64,000 nt of DNA from Ahrensia sp. R2A130 (GCF_000179775.1 NZ_AEEB01000005.1:1-64000); one strand, 5' to 3'; counted from the stretch's first letter, positions 1-8,757 are shown. Made by a program: numbers and translations. The notes: generated from the sequence alone by a model not told the origin.

Positions 1-291
1 CCCAGCAAGATCAGCGTTACCCACCGTGCCATCAGCAATCTCGTCAGTGCCAACCGCGCCGCTAGCGATCTCATCTGAATTGACCGAGTCAGTGCCCAGA
101 TCAGCTGCGTCGACGGTACCGTCGACGATATCGTCACCACCGGCAATCGGCGTGCCGTTGCCGTCCACTGGGCCTGTATTCGCAACGTCACCAGCAAATG
201 CAGGCATCGTGAAAGCGCCCATAGATGCTGTGCTGAGAGCAAAAGCGCTGGCCCCCGCGATCAATAGCTTTTTGATTTTAAGATCGTGCAT
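1..291 (-). CDS. Secreted repeat protein, N-terminal part (runs off the left edge)
   Basis: Only the first 97 codons are in the window. The protein begins MHDLKIKKLLIAGASAFALS and has a clear Sec signal peptide ending in a PAFA-GD cleavage site at about residue 33. After it come short acidic units of the type DGTV-x-AADLG, SDEIASGAV and TDEIADGTV. Such tandem units occur in bacterial surface and fibre-like proteins, but the family cannot be fixed from this fragment. A GGAG lies 8 bases before the ATG. No neighbour helps with function because the upstream side is a long AT-rich gap. I infer an exported or surface protein; it may be an adhesin-like stalk or an unrelated repeat protein. Confidence 0.75.
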   Translation of the reverse strand, partial: MHDLKIKKLLIAGASAFALSTASMGAFTMPAFAGDVANTGPVDGNGTPIAGGDDIVDGTVDAADLGTDSVNSDEIASGAVGTDEIADGTVGNADLAG

Positions 292-688
292 GTCTTGTTC
301 TCCAGTTATTCTGACTGTGATTTTTCTTCGGGAGCGCCCAGCAGGACGACAGCCACGCAGAAACAGATTGTTTGCTTTCCCAGAACTCAGTGGATCACTT
401 CAGCAATAATTCGCAAGCAATAGATCAAAATAATATCAAAAAACCCAAAATCTCAAATATTAATGTTGCATTCCAGAAACATCGCCATTCACATTCAGAA
501 TTGTAAGAATAAACAGATATGCGTTTTTTATAAATGTATATAATAATATACGTAATTTAAAAATATATATGAATTTTTTTATTATATTATATTTTATATT
601 CGAGGACATGTATTTTGCTATTGCGAACACAATATTTGGTGCGCCAGAAAGCCATCAGCGACATCGGGCCGATTGGTGGACACAAGAC
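292..688. other. AT-rich intergenic region
   Basis: About 400 bases separate two divergent genes. The part from about 410 to 610 is strikingly AT-rich, with long runs of A/T around 520-600, unlike the GC-moderate neighbours. It must hold promoters for both flanking genes. I see no convincing small gene, hairpin or RNA gene in it. Confidence 0.6.
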
Positions 689-1627
689 ATGGCACAAAAC
701 AACAGTGAGACATTGACCAGCTTGGTGGAACGAGTGGTCCCCGAAGGTGCACAATTCACGCCCGAAAAATTTCAAGAACTGGAAGACGCACTACAAGGTG
801 CAGTTGCACGCTCATGCGATGCCGCCGGTTTGGAGCCGGCCCTTCGCGATCAGCGCATCGCGTCCCTTAAGGCATTACTGGAAACAAAACGGCCAGTGAC
901 TGATATTGATGCAGAGTGTGAGACAACGGCCTCAAACACTACCGCGGACTTCCTGTTCGCACCGGAAATACATCGCGGCGGACAGCCGGTTCAGGCACCA
1001 ACGCATGACGCTCCACCTCTGACCGTAGACACCACAGCATACCGTAATCCCTCTGAAATTTCTGGCGGCGGTAAGGGCAAGACAGGGATTTGGTTAACGC
1101 TTGGCGCACTGGCGATTGGCTTAGCAGGTGCCGGTGGCTATTTTTACTATGATGAGCTGTCAGCGAACATAACTCCAGCACCTGCCCAACAGCAGGTGGC
1201 GCAGGTCTCGACGGCACCACCCAACAAAACAGCGAATGCAGAAACGCCATCCACGCCCGTACTGACCACTAACGAACGTGCCGTTTTACAAAAACGCTTT
1301 GCAACAATAGCCACAATTCAAAACACGTTAAAAACCCATGCTGAGCGGGTGAAGCGGTATCCCGCAACCGGAGGAAATTTTGTAGCAGCACCTCGTTTGT
1401 TGAAAACGCTGCAAACCCAAGGCACTGCATTGCCAGAACTCGATCTGAAGGTAGCGCAGGACTTGCGGTACAAATCTGATGGCAAGTCCTTCAAGCTAAC
1501 TTACTTGGCAACAGGTGACTGCCATCAGGTCATGAAGGTTGCACCCGACCGGGTGGACCCCAAACGACGTTTTGGAGGGGACTGCTACTCATACGGCCGT
1601 TGGACACCGGGCGGTAAAAATTTCTAA
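689..1627 (+). CDS. Membrane protein with pseudopilin-like C-terminal domain
   Basis: I do not recognise the full-length family. The ATG at 689 (MAQNNSETLTSL) follows a GGTGGA at 675-680 and gives 312 residues; in-frame ATGs at 569 and 608 lie in the AT-rich leader and are less likely. Residues 1-130 are cytoplasmic-looking and helical. One membrane segment (TGIWLTLGALAIGLAGAGG) lies at about 133-155, followed by a Pro/Ala/Gln linker. The C-terminus has a helix then KRYPATGG, a Leu-rich stretch, YKSDGKSFKL and two cysteines in the last 45 residues. That pattern resembles the globular part of GspG-type pseudopilins, but no prepilin peptidase site is seen at the N-terminus. It stands alone and its role is unknown. 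Confidence 0.7.
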   Translation: MAQNNSETLTSLVERVVPEGAQFTPEKFQELEDALQGAVARSCDAAGLEPALRDQRIASLKALLETKRPVTDIDAECETTASNTTADFLFAPEIHRGGQPVQAPTHDAPPLTVDTTAYRNPSEISGGGKGKTGIWLTLGALAIGLAGAGGYFYYDELSANITPAPAQQQVAQVSTAPPNKTANAETPSTPVLTTNERAVLQKRFATIATIQNTLKTHAERVKRYPATGGNFVAAPRLLKTLQTQGTALPELDLKVAQDLRYKSDGKSFKLTYLATGDCHQVMKVAPDRVDPKRRFGGDCYSYGRWTPGGKNF

Positions 1628-1685
1628 AGAGCCCGCTTGTAGCAGGCATTCAAACTCGCCGCAGCTTACCGTTTGCAACCAGCCT

Positions 1686-2309
1686 TCAGTTAACGAAAAC
1701 AACGATACGGCCACTATTGGGTGACGGATCCAGTGCTAGCCGTACGTTGGAATCTATGGAGAAATTCCCCAATTCAGACGTCATAATATCGCGTAATGCC
1801 GCCGTCTCAAGGGTCAACAATTCTGTCCTGATCTCATCTAATGGACGTGTGAATTTCACCGCCACTGCTTCTGCAACAGTGGAGGCTTCCAAGACTCTTT
1901 TGCGCTGTTCCAACAACTGGACGTATCCGCTGTTAAAATCCTCGACGCTACCCTCTTCACCCAAAACAATGGCTGGAGTTGCACATGATGCGAGGAGAGA
2001 GCGAAGTCTACGACGGCTGTTTTCTTCGGCATTCGCCTCATACTGCTGAACGAACCAAGACAGACATGCGACCCGCAATTTCGATGTCAGATTACCATCT
2101 TCTCGACCATGTTTGAGAGCTTCGCGCACGAACCAGTTTTTGTCTTGTCCGTAGCGAGAACCGATTTCGCGGATGGCTTCCCAAAACCCTGTTTCCAAAC
2201 GAACGCCATAGCGCTGGCCCTCAACCGTCACGCCACGGAATTCGGGCTTCTCGTCACCCAAAAGATCAACAAACGTGGTGTCTGCCTCTTGGTCTTGCAC
2301 TATGCTCAT
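1686..2309 (-). CDS. Ribbon-helix-helix protein with PAS-like C-terminal half
   Basis: This 207-residue protein is probably a DNA-binding regulator. Residues 24-62 (FRGVTVEGQRYGVRLETGFW, then EAIREIGSRYG) match the ribbon-helix-helix type found in alphaproteobacteria (RHH_4-like): a short beta strand, then two helices. The middle is a charged helix containing SRRRLRSLL. From about residue 107 the text CATPAIVLGEEGSVEDFNSG looks like the start of a PAS fold, where the protein could sense a ligand or dimerise. The ATG is preceded by a weak GGA. Inverted repeats at 2364-2420, just upstream, could be its operator. The PAS reading is by eye and uncertain. Confidence 0.65.
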   Translation of the reverse strand: MSIVQDQEADTTFVDLLGDEKPEFRGVTVEGQRYGVRLETGFWEAIREIGSRYGQDKNWFVREALKHGREDGNLTSKLRVACLSWFVQQYEANAEENSRRRLRSLLASCATPAIVLGEEGSVEDFNSGYVQLLEQRKRVLEASTVAEAVAVKFTRPLDEIRTELLTLETAALRDIMTSELGNFSIDSNVRLALDPSPNSGRIVVFVN

Positions 2310-2363
2310 TCCAGTTTTCCAAACTTACACAAAAGATCGAATGAACGCATGTAATTGCAGTTC

Positions 2364-2420
2364 ACTCTCATGCCCGGAGATATTTTAACGTATAAGTTGT
2401 TTTATACAACCCATGAGAGT
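2364..2420. promoter_or_regulatory. Overlapping inverted repeats upstream of the RHH gene
   Basis: ACTCTCATG at 2364-2372 is exactly inverted as CATGAGAGT at 2412-2420. Inside lies a second pair, GTATAA at 2390-2395 and TTATAC at 2402-2407. The two pairs do not share a centre. They sit in the 238-base gap between two divergent genes, so an operator role is likely but unproven. Confidence 0.4.
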
Positions 2421-2547
2421 ATCTTACGAAGTGCGTAGATCGTAATGCCCAATGGTATCATCCAGCCTCTAACGACACCGGCTTTGCACAAGGTAAGCTG
2501 TTCAATCTTTTGATTCCAAAACAGCGCAGGCCAAACTGACCAAGATC

Positions 2548-2997
2548 ATGCAGCAAGCAAAAACAGCAATAAGCTTGGCCGCAGGGCTCTGGTCTGGCGC
2601 TTTAGCCCTGACTATCATGATGCAGCCATGGGTTACGGACAATAATTCGGAGTTGGAGACACATCAGGCGGTCGGCGGCAGCATCAACGCCGATTCCATC
2701 GTCGTACCCTATCCGAATGCACACGGAACTCGCCCAGGGCAATCTGATCGGCATTTGCTGGTAGACATGACTGTAAATCTCGAAGACAGCAAAGATTGGC
2801 CGCTAGCTATATCACTAGATACTGTGCTTCGTGATTTTCTGTTGCACGTTGTTCAAGATGCACAGATGCAAAAGCAAATTGCGCCCGATCAACCACAGCT
2901 TTCCGCGATGATGAATGCTAAAGCCAGGTCGGAAAAATGGTGGCCACAAAACGCACTTATCTCAATCAAAAGGATAGAGATCGTCATTCCGCGATAA
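2548..2997 (+). CDS. Small membrane-anchored protein, unknown function
   Basis: This 149-residue protein has an N-terminal hydrophobic segment at about residues 8-26 (AAGLWSGALALTIMM) and then a soluble, presumably periplasmic part. That part contains LLVDMTVNLED, a helix SLDTVLRDFLLHVV and a final basic strand ISIKRIEIVIPR. The layout (one membrane helix, then strands, a helix and a last strand) recalls short FliL-like proteins and resembles its convergent neighbour at 3034-3477, but similarity is faint. It lies just outside the flagellar island. No strong Shine-Dalgarno precedes the ATG. Function is not assigned. Confidence 0.55.
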   Translation: MQQAKTAISLAAGLWSGALALTIMMQPWVTDNNSELETHQAVGGSINADSIVVPYPNAHGTRPGQSDRHLLVDMTVNLEDSKDWPLAISLDTVLRDFLLHVVQDAQMQKQIAPDQPQLSAMMNAKARSEKWWPQNALISIKRIEIVIPR

Positions 2998-3033
2998 CCA
3001 AATAAGTCTCGCTCAACTAAGAGCCACCGCTGG

Positions 3034-3477
3034 CTAACGCACGGCTTCCAGCTTTCGGACATTCAACTGGTCGATAAGGATACGAGTGCCGTCACTCAGG
3101 TGTGGCTTCAACGCAGCCATTAGGGCTTGTCGCAATGGTTCAGCTTCGATGGTGTCGCCATCCGTTATCTCAATCTGCCTGCCCATCACGATATGATAGG
3201 CTGAGTCCGTCAGTAAATTTGTAACGATATTGTCAGGAAGAGAAGAGGAATTTTGCGGAAAGAACAGCGCAATACGCAGAAACAAAATGGCATCCAAACG
3301 ACCTGAGCGCAGAATTGGTATCGGCAGCAGAGGCGTCAAAATTGAACGAGACGCGAGATCACCACTAGTACCTGTTTGAGATTTCGCTGAGACACCAGAG
3401 AGCAACGTGTCCCCAAAGGTCATCATGCCGGTGACTGCTGCAGCGCAGCAGCAGCCCAATAGCGACGCGCGGATCAA
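3034..3477 (-). CDS. Exported protein downstream of flgN, possibly FliL-like
   Basis: This 147-residue protein has a hydrophobic N-terminus with a run of cysteines (MIRASLLGCCCAAAVTG) that may be a signal anchor. The mature part has ILFLRIALFF, a helix IVTNLLTDSAYHIV and a C-terminal strand ILIDQLNVRKLEAVR. It begins with TTG, 48 bases after flgN, and is probably the last gene of the flagellar transcript. The strand-helix-strand pattern recalls FliL-type stator-associated proteins, but the match is too weak for a name. A flagellar accessory role is inferred from position only. Confidence 0.55.
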   Translation of the reverse strand: MIRASLLGCCCAAAVTGMMTFGDTLLSGVSAKSQTGTSGDLASRSILTPLLPIPILRSGRLDAILFLRIALFFPQNSSSLPDNIVTNLLTDSAYHIVMGRQIEITDGDTIEAEPLRQALMAALKPHLSDGTRILIDQLNVRKLEAVR

Positions 3478-3525
3478 CTGGAAATTTTCCCGCAGAGCAT
3501 CAAGAAGGGTCCGCCGTCAAAATCA

Positions 3526-3957
3526 TTATACCCCAAACGCGCGGCCATAGCCGGTCGTTTGAGAACTTGGCTTGGGTCTGTTGCTGTATGTCGTATCCGA
3601 TTGCTGCTCGCGCAGCGCATTTGTGACCATATCGGATACGGTGCGCGCCGCAGATAACTGGGCGGCAAGCGCACGCTCATTACGCTCCAACGAACGCTTC
3701 AATCCAACAATCTCCGCACGCGTTGGAACTGCTTGATCGTTACCAGAATTACCGTGGTCGTTGTGTCCCGTCGACAACCGATTGATTTCCAATAGCATAC
3801 GGCTTTTGGCCAAGGTGGTGTCGGCCAAACCACCGGTCTCCCCGGCTTCGATCAACGCGCTCTCGGCATCGAGCAGGGCAACCAATCTGTCCACAACTGA
3901 TAGTGCCAATTTGGGGGCAACGGGATCAATCAATGTTTCCACTGCTGTATTACTCAT
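3526..3957 (-). CDS. flgN: Flagellar export chaperone FlgN
   Basis: This 143-residue, helix-rich cytoplasmic protein has the FlgN features: an N-terminal helix with VVDRLVALLDAESALIEAG, a linker, and a second long helix with LKRSLERNERALAAQLSAARTVSDM. FlgN binds the C-termini of hook-junction proteins FlgK and FlgL and delivers them to the export gate; both clients are encoded upstream in the same island. The ATG overlaps the end of flgJ by four bases (ATGA), so the two are co-translated. The low-complexity tail rich in S, T and Q is typical of poorly conserved alphaproteobacterial FlgN. The identity relies partly on position. Confidence 0.75.
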   Translation of the reverse strand: MSNTAVETLIDPVAPKLALSVVDRLVALLDAESALIEAGETGGLADTTLAKSRMLLEINRLSTGHNDHGNSGNDQAVPTRAEIVGLKRSLERNERALAAQLSAARTVSDMVTNALREQQSDTTYSNRPKPSSQTTGYGRAFGV

Positions 3958-4277
3958 GAAGACGCACTGCTTCGAGCCTGTGCATCACGCACGACCTGCT
4001 CACCCAGACCCAGTAAATTTGATTGTGCGAGTTGCATCGCAATACCGCTGGAAAGCTGCGACCGCCACATGTCACCTGCCATGCCACCACCATACATGCT
4101 GTCACTTTTCGGAAGCATAGCTTCTACAAATGTGCCGAGAAATACAGCCTCGAATTCAACAGCCGTTTTATTGGCTTCAATGTTGCTCGCCGTCGGGGAA
4201 ATAGCGAGCATCTCGACTTCGCTCTTCAGCTTCATCGTAAGCTGCGAATTCACGCCATCCAATGCTGGTGTGGGCAA
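3954..4277 (-). CDS. flgJ: Rod-binding protein FlgJ (short form)
   Basis: The protein is 107 residues and matches the N-terminal rod-binding domain of FlgJ: AVEFEAVFLGTFVEAMLP followed by GGGMAGDMWRSQLSSGIAMQ. The C-terminal muramidase domain of enterobacterial FlgJ is absent, as usual in alphaproteobacteria, where a separate enzyme opens the murein. It would cap and scaffold rod assembly in the periplasm. The start is TTG: a full AGGAGG sits 8 bases upstream, so this start is well supported despite the rare codon. An 84-base gap separates it from fliR. Confidence 0.88.
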   Translation of the reverse strand: MPTPALDGVNSQLTMKLKSEVEMLAISPTASNIEANKTAVEFEAVFLGTFVEAMLPKSDSMYGGGMAGDMWRSQLSSGIAMQLAQSNLLGLGEQVVRDAQARSSASS

Positions 4278-4361
4278 ATGATAATCCTCCTGAAAACCGG
4301 GAATTTCCGACTGCTGGCCGTCATCTTGTTCTGCAAACCTTGTGGGAGACTTGTTCTGAAC

Positions 4362-5102
4362 TCAGGGCAGAATCGGCAGTTGAAAAAACGCATCCACGAA
4401 ACGGCGTAACAGCTCCGGCAACGCTAGATACGCCAGCATCAATCCGCCCATGATGAGCACAGGCAGTGACACGAAAAAGATGGGAATCTGCGGCGTAAGC
4501 TTGTTCAACACACCGATCGCAGTGTTGAAAATCAAACCATAAACGAGGAAAGGTCCAGCCAGCCCCAGCACGATAAAGAATGCAGATGACAAGATGCGAG
4601 TGATGTTCACCAGCAGCATCTGCGGTTCCGGCACTGCGCCTTGCGGGAATATTTCATAGGAGCGATGCAGGGAAGCGATGACAGCGTGATGGAAGTCCAT
4701 CTGGAACAACAACACCAGCGCAGAAAATGTGATCAGCGTCGTCAACGCAGCTTGGCTCTCACTGTCTTCGACGCCCTGGCCAAATAGGTTGTTGAAACCG
4801 ATCACCATGCCGATGGATGTACCTGCAAATGACAACGCCAACATCATCATTCGAGCGGCCAAACCGATAAAGAGTCCCACCAAAGATTCAGCGAAAATCA
4901 AACGCAACAAACCGGACCCGTAGATGACAGCTTGCCCTTCGCCACCCCGTGCAAAAGCAATAGAAAGCGCGACGGCCAACGTGAGATAAATGCGCGCCGG
5001 ACCGGGGATACGTCCACTCGAAAGCCCGGGCAAAACGATAAAACACCCACCTACACGGCAAAAAGTAGCGATCAAAATCGCGAATTCTCCAGTCGCTATC
5101 AT
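4362..5102 (-). CDS. fliR: Flagellar export gate protein FliR
   Basis: FliR is part of the inner-membrane gate (FliP5-FliQ4-FliR1) through which rod, hook and filament subunits pass. The 246-residue length and hydrophobic profile fit, with about six membrane segments. Recognisable stretches are [20 protein letters not shown] near the N-terminus and the central [20 protein letters not shown]. The start overlaps the end of flhA by four bases (ATGA), as in other Rhizobiales clusters. Confidence 0.95.
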   Translation of the reverse strand: MIATGEFAILIATFCRVGGCFIVLPGLSSGRIPGPARIYLTLAVALSIAFARGGEGQAVIYGSGLLRLIFAESLVGLFIGLAARMMMLALSFAGTSIGMVIGFNNLFGQGVEDSESQAALTTLITFSALVLLFQMDFHHAVIASLHRSYEIFPQGAVPEPQMLLVNITRILSSAFFIVLGLAGPFLVYGLIFNTAIGVLNKLTPQIPIFFVSLPVLIMGGLMLAYLALPELLRRFVDAFFQLPILP

Positions 5103-7261
5103 ACCGCCGGTTCAGGCATCGCGTTAGTCGCAGCTTCAGGCGGTGGCGCAGGCGCAACTGGCACTGCGCCAGACAATTCTGCGATGACGGAAATATCGAA
5201 ACCACGCGCGATTTCGAGATTGGAAAGCACGGCCACATTAGGCTGCAACCGTTCAAGGATCATACGGACATAGGACCGCACCGCTGGTGGCGTGACCACG
5301 GCAAAACGCGTACCGGCATCAACATGGGTTTGCAAAACTGCATCGGCTTCACGGCCAAAGGCTTCCAGATTAGCCGGCGCCATATCGAAATCCATCACCT
5401 CACCTGCAGCGTTCTGCTTGCAAGCTTTCAGGAACGCACTTTCATACGCTGGTCCCAAGCGCACAACGGACAGTCGACCATCCTCGGCCAAATCCCCGCA
5501 AAGCTGCTGTGCGATCCGCATTCGAACGTGTTCAACAATACGCTCAGGCCGCTGAATGTGGGGTGCGATTTCAGAAACAGCTTCAAGCACTAGAGTAAGA
5601 TTTCTGATCGACACCCGCTCCGCCAACAACAATCGCAAAACGGCTTGAAGTCCGGGATAGCTGATGTGGGTGGAACACAATTCATCGGCCAGTTTCCGAT
5701 ATTCCGGAGCAAGAGAATCGAACAACGTTCTTGTGTCTTTGTAAGACAGCAATTGTGCGAGATTATTGCCCACAACTTCCGAAAGATGCGTGAGAATGAC
5801 TGAGACATTGTCCGCAGCAGGAAGTCCTAAAGCTTCCACTTCGCCCTCAAACCCTTCCGGTACCGAAAGAGCGCGAATACCGAAAGCTGGCTCAACGGTT
5901 TCGACGCCGGGAAGACTCGGCATTGCACCGTCACCCACCAAAGCCAGAACCTCACCCAGCCGCAATTCATGGCCCGCAGCAACCGTACCGTGAATGCGAA
6001 TACGGTAAGCCTTGGGCGGCAGCGAGAGGTCTTCTTCCAATGCAACGTCGGGCACGACGAAGCCGTAGTGTTGAGCGAATTTTCGACGCATCTTCGTCAT
6101 GCGTTGGGCGATGTCATCGCGCTGGTTCAACAGATGTGATGAAAGCTGGTGACCAAAAACCAGTTCGATGTCAGCACGTGCCAACGATTGAGCAACGGAG
6201 TTTTTCTGCTCTAACAGAACGTTCTCTTCCGCCATCATCGTTTCCATTTTCACAGTCTGCTTCTCTTCTTCCTGATTGCGCTTCACCACCACAGAGAAGA
6301 AGAAGGATGCCGCCGCCAGTGAAAGGAATGGCAACATTGGAAGACCGGGAGCAAGCGCCAAACAAGTGAGCAAAACGCCAACCACTTGAAGCGCCCGAGG
6401 GTGCGCGCCCAACTGACCGAACACCGCCTGATCTGCTGATCCGCGCGTGCCGCCCTTAGACACCAGAAGACCGGCAGCGAGTGAGATAATGAGAGCAGGA
6501 ATCTGGCTGACCAAACCATCACCAACAGAAAGTTGGGTGAACACATCAGCCGCTTCCGCCAGCTCCATATTGTGGCGGGTCGTGCCAATGATAATGCCGC
6601 CAACAATATTGATCGCGGTAATGATGAGGCCAGCAACAGCGTCACCACGCACAAATTTTGAAGCACCATCCATAGAACCAAAAAACGAAGATTCTTCCTC
6701 CAATTCAGCACGGCGTTTCTGTGCCTGACGATCATCTATGATACCCGCTGAAAGGTCAGCATCAATTGACATTTGCTTGCCGGGAATAGCGTCCAACGTG
6801 AACCGCGCACCCACTTCTGCGATACGGGTGGACCCCTTTGTGATGACCACGAAATTCACCACCACAAGGATGAGGAACACCGTTAGGCCAATGACGAAAT
6901 CTCCACCCATAACGAAACGCGAAAAGCCACCGATCACATAGCCAGCTGCATTGATACCTTCATGACCGTCAGCCAGAATCGAGCGCGTCGTGGCGATGTT
7001 CATGGACAGCCGCAACATAGTTGCGACCAGCAAAATCGTCGGGAAAGACGAAAAATCGAGAGGCCGTTCGATCCAGAGCGCAACCATCAAAATGATGATG
7101 GAAAGCGCGATGGATAGTGCCAAGCCGATATCAATGAGAAAGGTAGGGATCGGCAGAAACAGGATTGCCAGAATGAAGACGATACCACCTGCAAAAACGA
7201 GATCCCGCTTGCTGGCCGGAACGTCTGATGCCCCGCTATTATTGGATGATTCGATGCTCAT
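5099..7261 (-). CDS. flhA: Flagellar export gate protein FlhA
   Basis: FlhA forms the nonameric ring that receives export substrates and helps energise export with the proton gradient. The 720-residue protein has about eight membrane helices in residues 20-330, the family (FHIPEP) signature [20 protein letters not shown] at about 147-166, and a large cytoplasmic domain from about 360. The length matches the family. It follows fliQ by 47 bases and overlaps fliR, placing gate genes fliQ, flhA and fliR together. Confidence 0.97.
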   Translation of the reverse strand: MSIESSNNSGASDVPASKRDLVFAGGIVFILAILFLPIPTFLIDIGLALSIALSIIILMVALWIERPLDFSSFPTILLVATMLRLSMNIATTRSILADGHEGINAAGYVIGGFSRFVMGGDFVIGLTVFLILVVVNFVVITKGSTRIAEVGARFTLDAIPGKQMSIDADLSAGIIDDRQAQKRRAELEEESSFFGSMDGASKFVRGDAVAGLIITAINIVGGIIIGTTRHNMELAEAADVFTQLSVGDGLVSQIPALIISLAAGLLVSKGGTRGSADQAVFGQLGAHPRALQVVGVLLTCLALAPGLPMLPFLSLAAASFFFSVVVKRNQEEEKQTVKMETMMAEENVLLEQKNSVAQSLARADIELVFGHQLSSHLLNQRDDIAQRMTKMRRKFAQHYGFVVPDVALEEDLSLPPKAYRIRIHGTVAAGHELRLGEVLALVGDGAMPSLPGVETVEPAFGIRALSVPEGFEGEVEALGLPAADNVSVILTHLSEVVGNNLAQLLSYKDTRTLFDSLAPEYRKLADELCSTHISYPGLQAVLRLLLAERVSIRNLTLVLEAVSEIAPHIQRPERIVEHVRMRIAQQLCGDLAEDGRLSVVRLGPAYESAFLKACKQNAAGEVMDFDMAPANLEAFGREADAVLQTHVDAGTRFAVVTPPAVRSYVRMILERLQPNVAVLSNLEIARGFDISVIAELSGAVPVAPAPPPEAATNAMPEPAV

Positions 7262-7308
7262 GCATCGCTGTTAACAATCGAGGCTTGCCCAAGCCTTGAA
7301 CAAAACCG

Positions 7309-7575
7309 CTAGAAGCCGCGTTCGATGGAGTCGAAGATCGTCGTCGTCAACGATCCCAACTGTGCACCCATGAATGTCGCCCCCAGAAGAAGCGCCAACA
7401 TGATCGCCATGATCTTGGGAACAAAGGTCAACGTCACCTCCTGAACTTGAGTCAGCGCCTGCAACAAAGCGATGGCAATACCGACAACCATCGCGGCGGT
7501 AACAGCAGGAGCTGAAGCCACTATAATGGCCCAGATCGCTTGCTGCACCAGTTGAAGAGCATCGGCCTCATTCAT
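7309..7575 (-). CDS. fliQ: Flagellar export gate protein FliQ
   Basis: This 88-residue protein consists of two membrane hairpin helices, IWAIIVASAPAVTAAMVVGI and VPKIMAIMLALLLGATFM, which is the whole of the FliQ fold. The motif IALLQALTQVQEVTLTFVPK is typical of the family. It lies 12 bases downstream of flgD and 47 bases upstream of flhA. FliQ packs around FliP and FliR in the export gate. Confidence 0.95.
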   Translation of the reverse strand: MNEADALQLVQQAIWAIIVASAPAVTAAMVVGIAIALLQALTQVQEVTLTFVPKIMAIMLALLLGATFMGAQLGSLTTTIFDSIERGF

Positions 7576-7587
7576 GGGTACGCTGGG

Positions 7588-7983
7588 TCACGAGACTCCG
7601 GAAACCGCCGATAACGCCACGCGGCGACCATCATCCAAGACCAGCGATGCGGAACCGCTTTCGATAGCAACACTGTCCACCAACCCGGTCACGTCACCGG
7701 CAGTAACTGTGCGGCCAATCATGGTGCCAGCTTGGCCCAAAACATTTCCAGCCAGCAATGCATCAAGTTTGGTATTGGTCTGGATCGATTGTTCGACACC
7801 TGAGAATGTCGCCAGTTGTGCCACAAATTCCGAACTTTCCATCGGCTTCGTGGGGTCCTGATTTTCCAGTTCGGCAACCAATAATTTCAAAAAGGAATCA
7901 TAGTCTACCTGTGCCTTTTGTGCAGCCTGTGCCGTGCCGGTAGATGTCGTTGATGTTGCTGAGATAGCGTCGATTGTGCTCAT
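7588..7983 (-). CDS. flgD: Flagellar hook-capping protein FlgD
   Basis: FlgD is the scaffold on which the hook protein FlgE polymerises. The 131-residue protein carries the conserved N-terminal region DYDSFLKLLVAELENQDPTK followed by MESSEFVAQLATFSGVEQ at residues about 28-68. It is a short form that lacks the extended Ig-like domain of enteric FlgD, as in Sinorhizobium-type homologues. Its start overlaps the flbT stop by four bases. Confidence 0.95.
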   Translation of the reverse strand: MSTIDAISATSTTSTGTAQAAQKAQVDYDSFLKLLVAELENQDPTKPMESSEFVAQLATFSGVEQSIQTNTKLDALLAGNVLGQAGTMIGRTVTAGDVTGLVDSVAIESGSASLVLDDGRRVALSAVSGVS

Positions 7984-8357
7984 TGGTCAGGCTCCGGTTC
8001 AAACATCTTTCGAAGAATTTTGAGTGCCTCGTGGCGACGTCCACGCGAAACGAGACCATCGACACGATCAACGCCCTCATGGGTATCTAGGTCAGCGCAA
8101 CGCTTGCGAATATCAGCTAGCTGACTTTCGTAATTGTGCACCCAAGATGTATCATTATGCGGCTCCATCATACGACACTGAACGAGATAATAGAGTTTTC
8201 GCAGCGGCGTGGTCGCTTGCTCAAACTGTATAACGTGGGCTTCCATAAGGAACTGCACATCGTTCAGAAATTCGAGTGACGTCTTCCGGTCGAACCGCAG
8301 CACGGCACCGTTCACATAGATTCGCTCGTTGGGCTTAAGCGTCAGGTGCAGGCTCAA
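7980..8357 (-). CDS. flbT: Flagellin synthesis repressor FlbT
   Basis: FlbT is an alphaproteobacterial post-transcriptional regulator that acts on flagellin mRNA. The 125-residue protein shows the family start LHLTLKPNERIYVNGAVLRF, the following FLNDVQFLMEAHVI, and the late motif YYLVQCRMMEP. It overlaps flaF upstream and flgD downstream by four bases each. Its partner FlaF is immediately adjacent, as in Caulobacter and Rhizobiales. Its likely target here is the flagellin mRNA at 18693-19637. Confidence 0.95.
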   Translation of the reverse strand: MSLHLTLKPNERIYVNGAVLRFDRKTSLEFLNDVQFLMEAHVIQFEQATTPLRKLYYLVQCRMMEPHNDTSWVHNYESQLADIRKRCADLDTHEGVDRVDGLVSRGRRHEALKILRKMFEPEPDQ

Positions 8358-8746
8358 CGCAGGCCGTCCAGAATGATGCCAGACACTTCTACGATTTCGT
8401 CGATGGCCGTTTCGTCACCTTCGCGAATGCGACCAGTAGAACGCAAAATGGAAATACCAATCGAGATCAAGTTCGCGCGCAAAGTAGGTTCCAACCGGTT
8501 CTCTTCGCCACCCAGATCTTCAATGAAGGCGGTCCACAAACGGTTGGTAAAATAGACAGCTTCCACAGCCGCCTTCGACTGCGTGCCTTGCTCTTTGGCG
8601 AGCTTCAGCAGGTCGATGGACTGACGCAACAGCGCGCGCTCTCCAGCTCGGGCTGCCTTGCCCGAATTCGCGTTAGTTTCGGCATAGCCGAACTGACCCA
8701 TGATCATACTCGATACTCCATTTGTCATGTTGTCGTTTGTCGTCAT
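8354..8746 (-). CDS. flaF: Flagellin regulator FlaF
   Basis: FlaF works with FlbT in flagellin expression and secretion. The 130-residue protein contains the family core GQFGYAETNANSGKAARAGE, then LLRQSIDLLKLAK and TNRLWTAFIEDL. Two starts are plausible: ATG at 8746 with GGGAG 8 bases upstream, and ATG at 8707 with GGAG 8 bases upstream, which would begin close to the conserved core. I keep the longer one because its Shine-Dalgarno is stronger and it closes the gap to flgL (11 bases). Confidence 0.92.
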   Translation of the reverse strand: MTTNDNMTNGVSSMIMGQFGYAETNANSGKAARAGERALLRQSIDLLKLAKEQGTQSKAAVEAVYFTNRLWTAFIEDLGGEENRLEPTLRANLISIGISILRSTGRIREGDETAIDEIVEVSGIILDGLR

Positions 8747-8757
8747 TATCTCGCTCC

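Noticed and set aside
26-409. Open frame on the + strand at the left end
   Set aside because: It is antisense to the secreted repeat protein, whose signal peptide and Shine-Dalgarno on the minus strand are clear.
3022-3035. Small hairpin AGCCA/TGGCT between convergent genes
   Set aside because: Only five pairs and no T-run; too weak to call a terminator.
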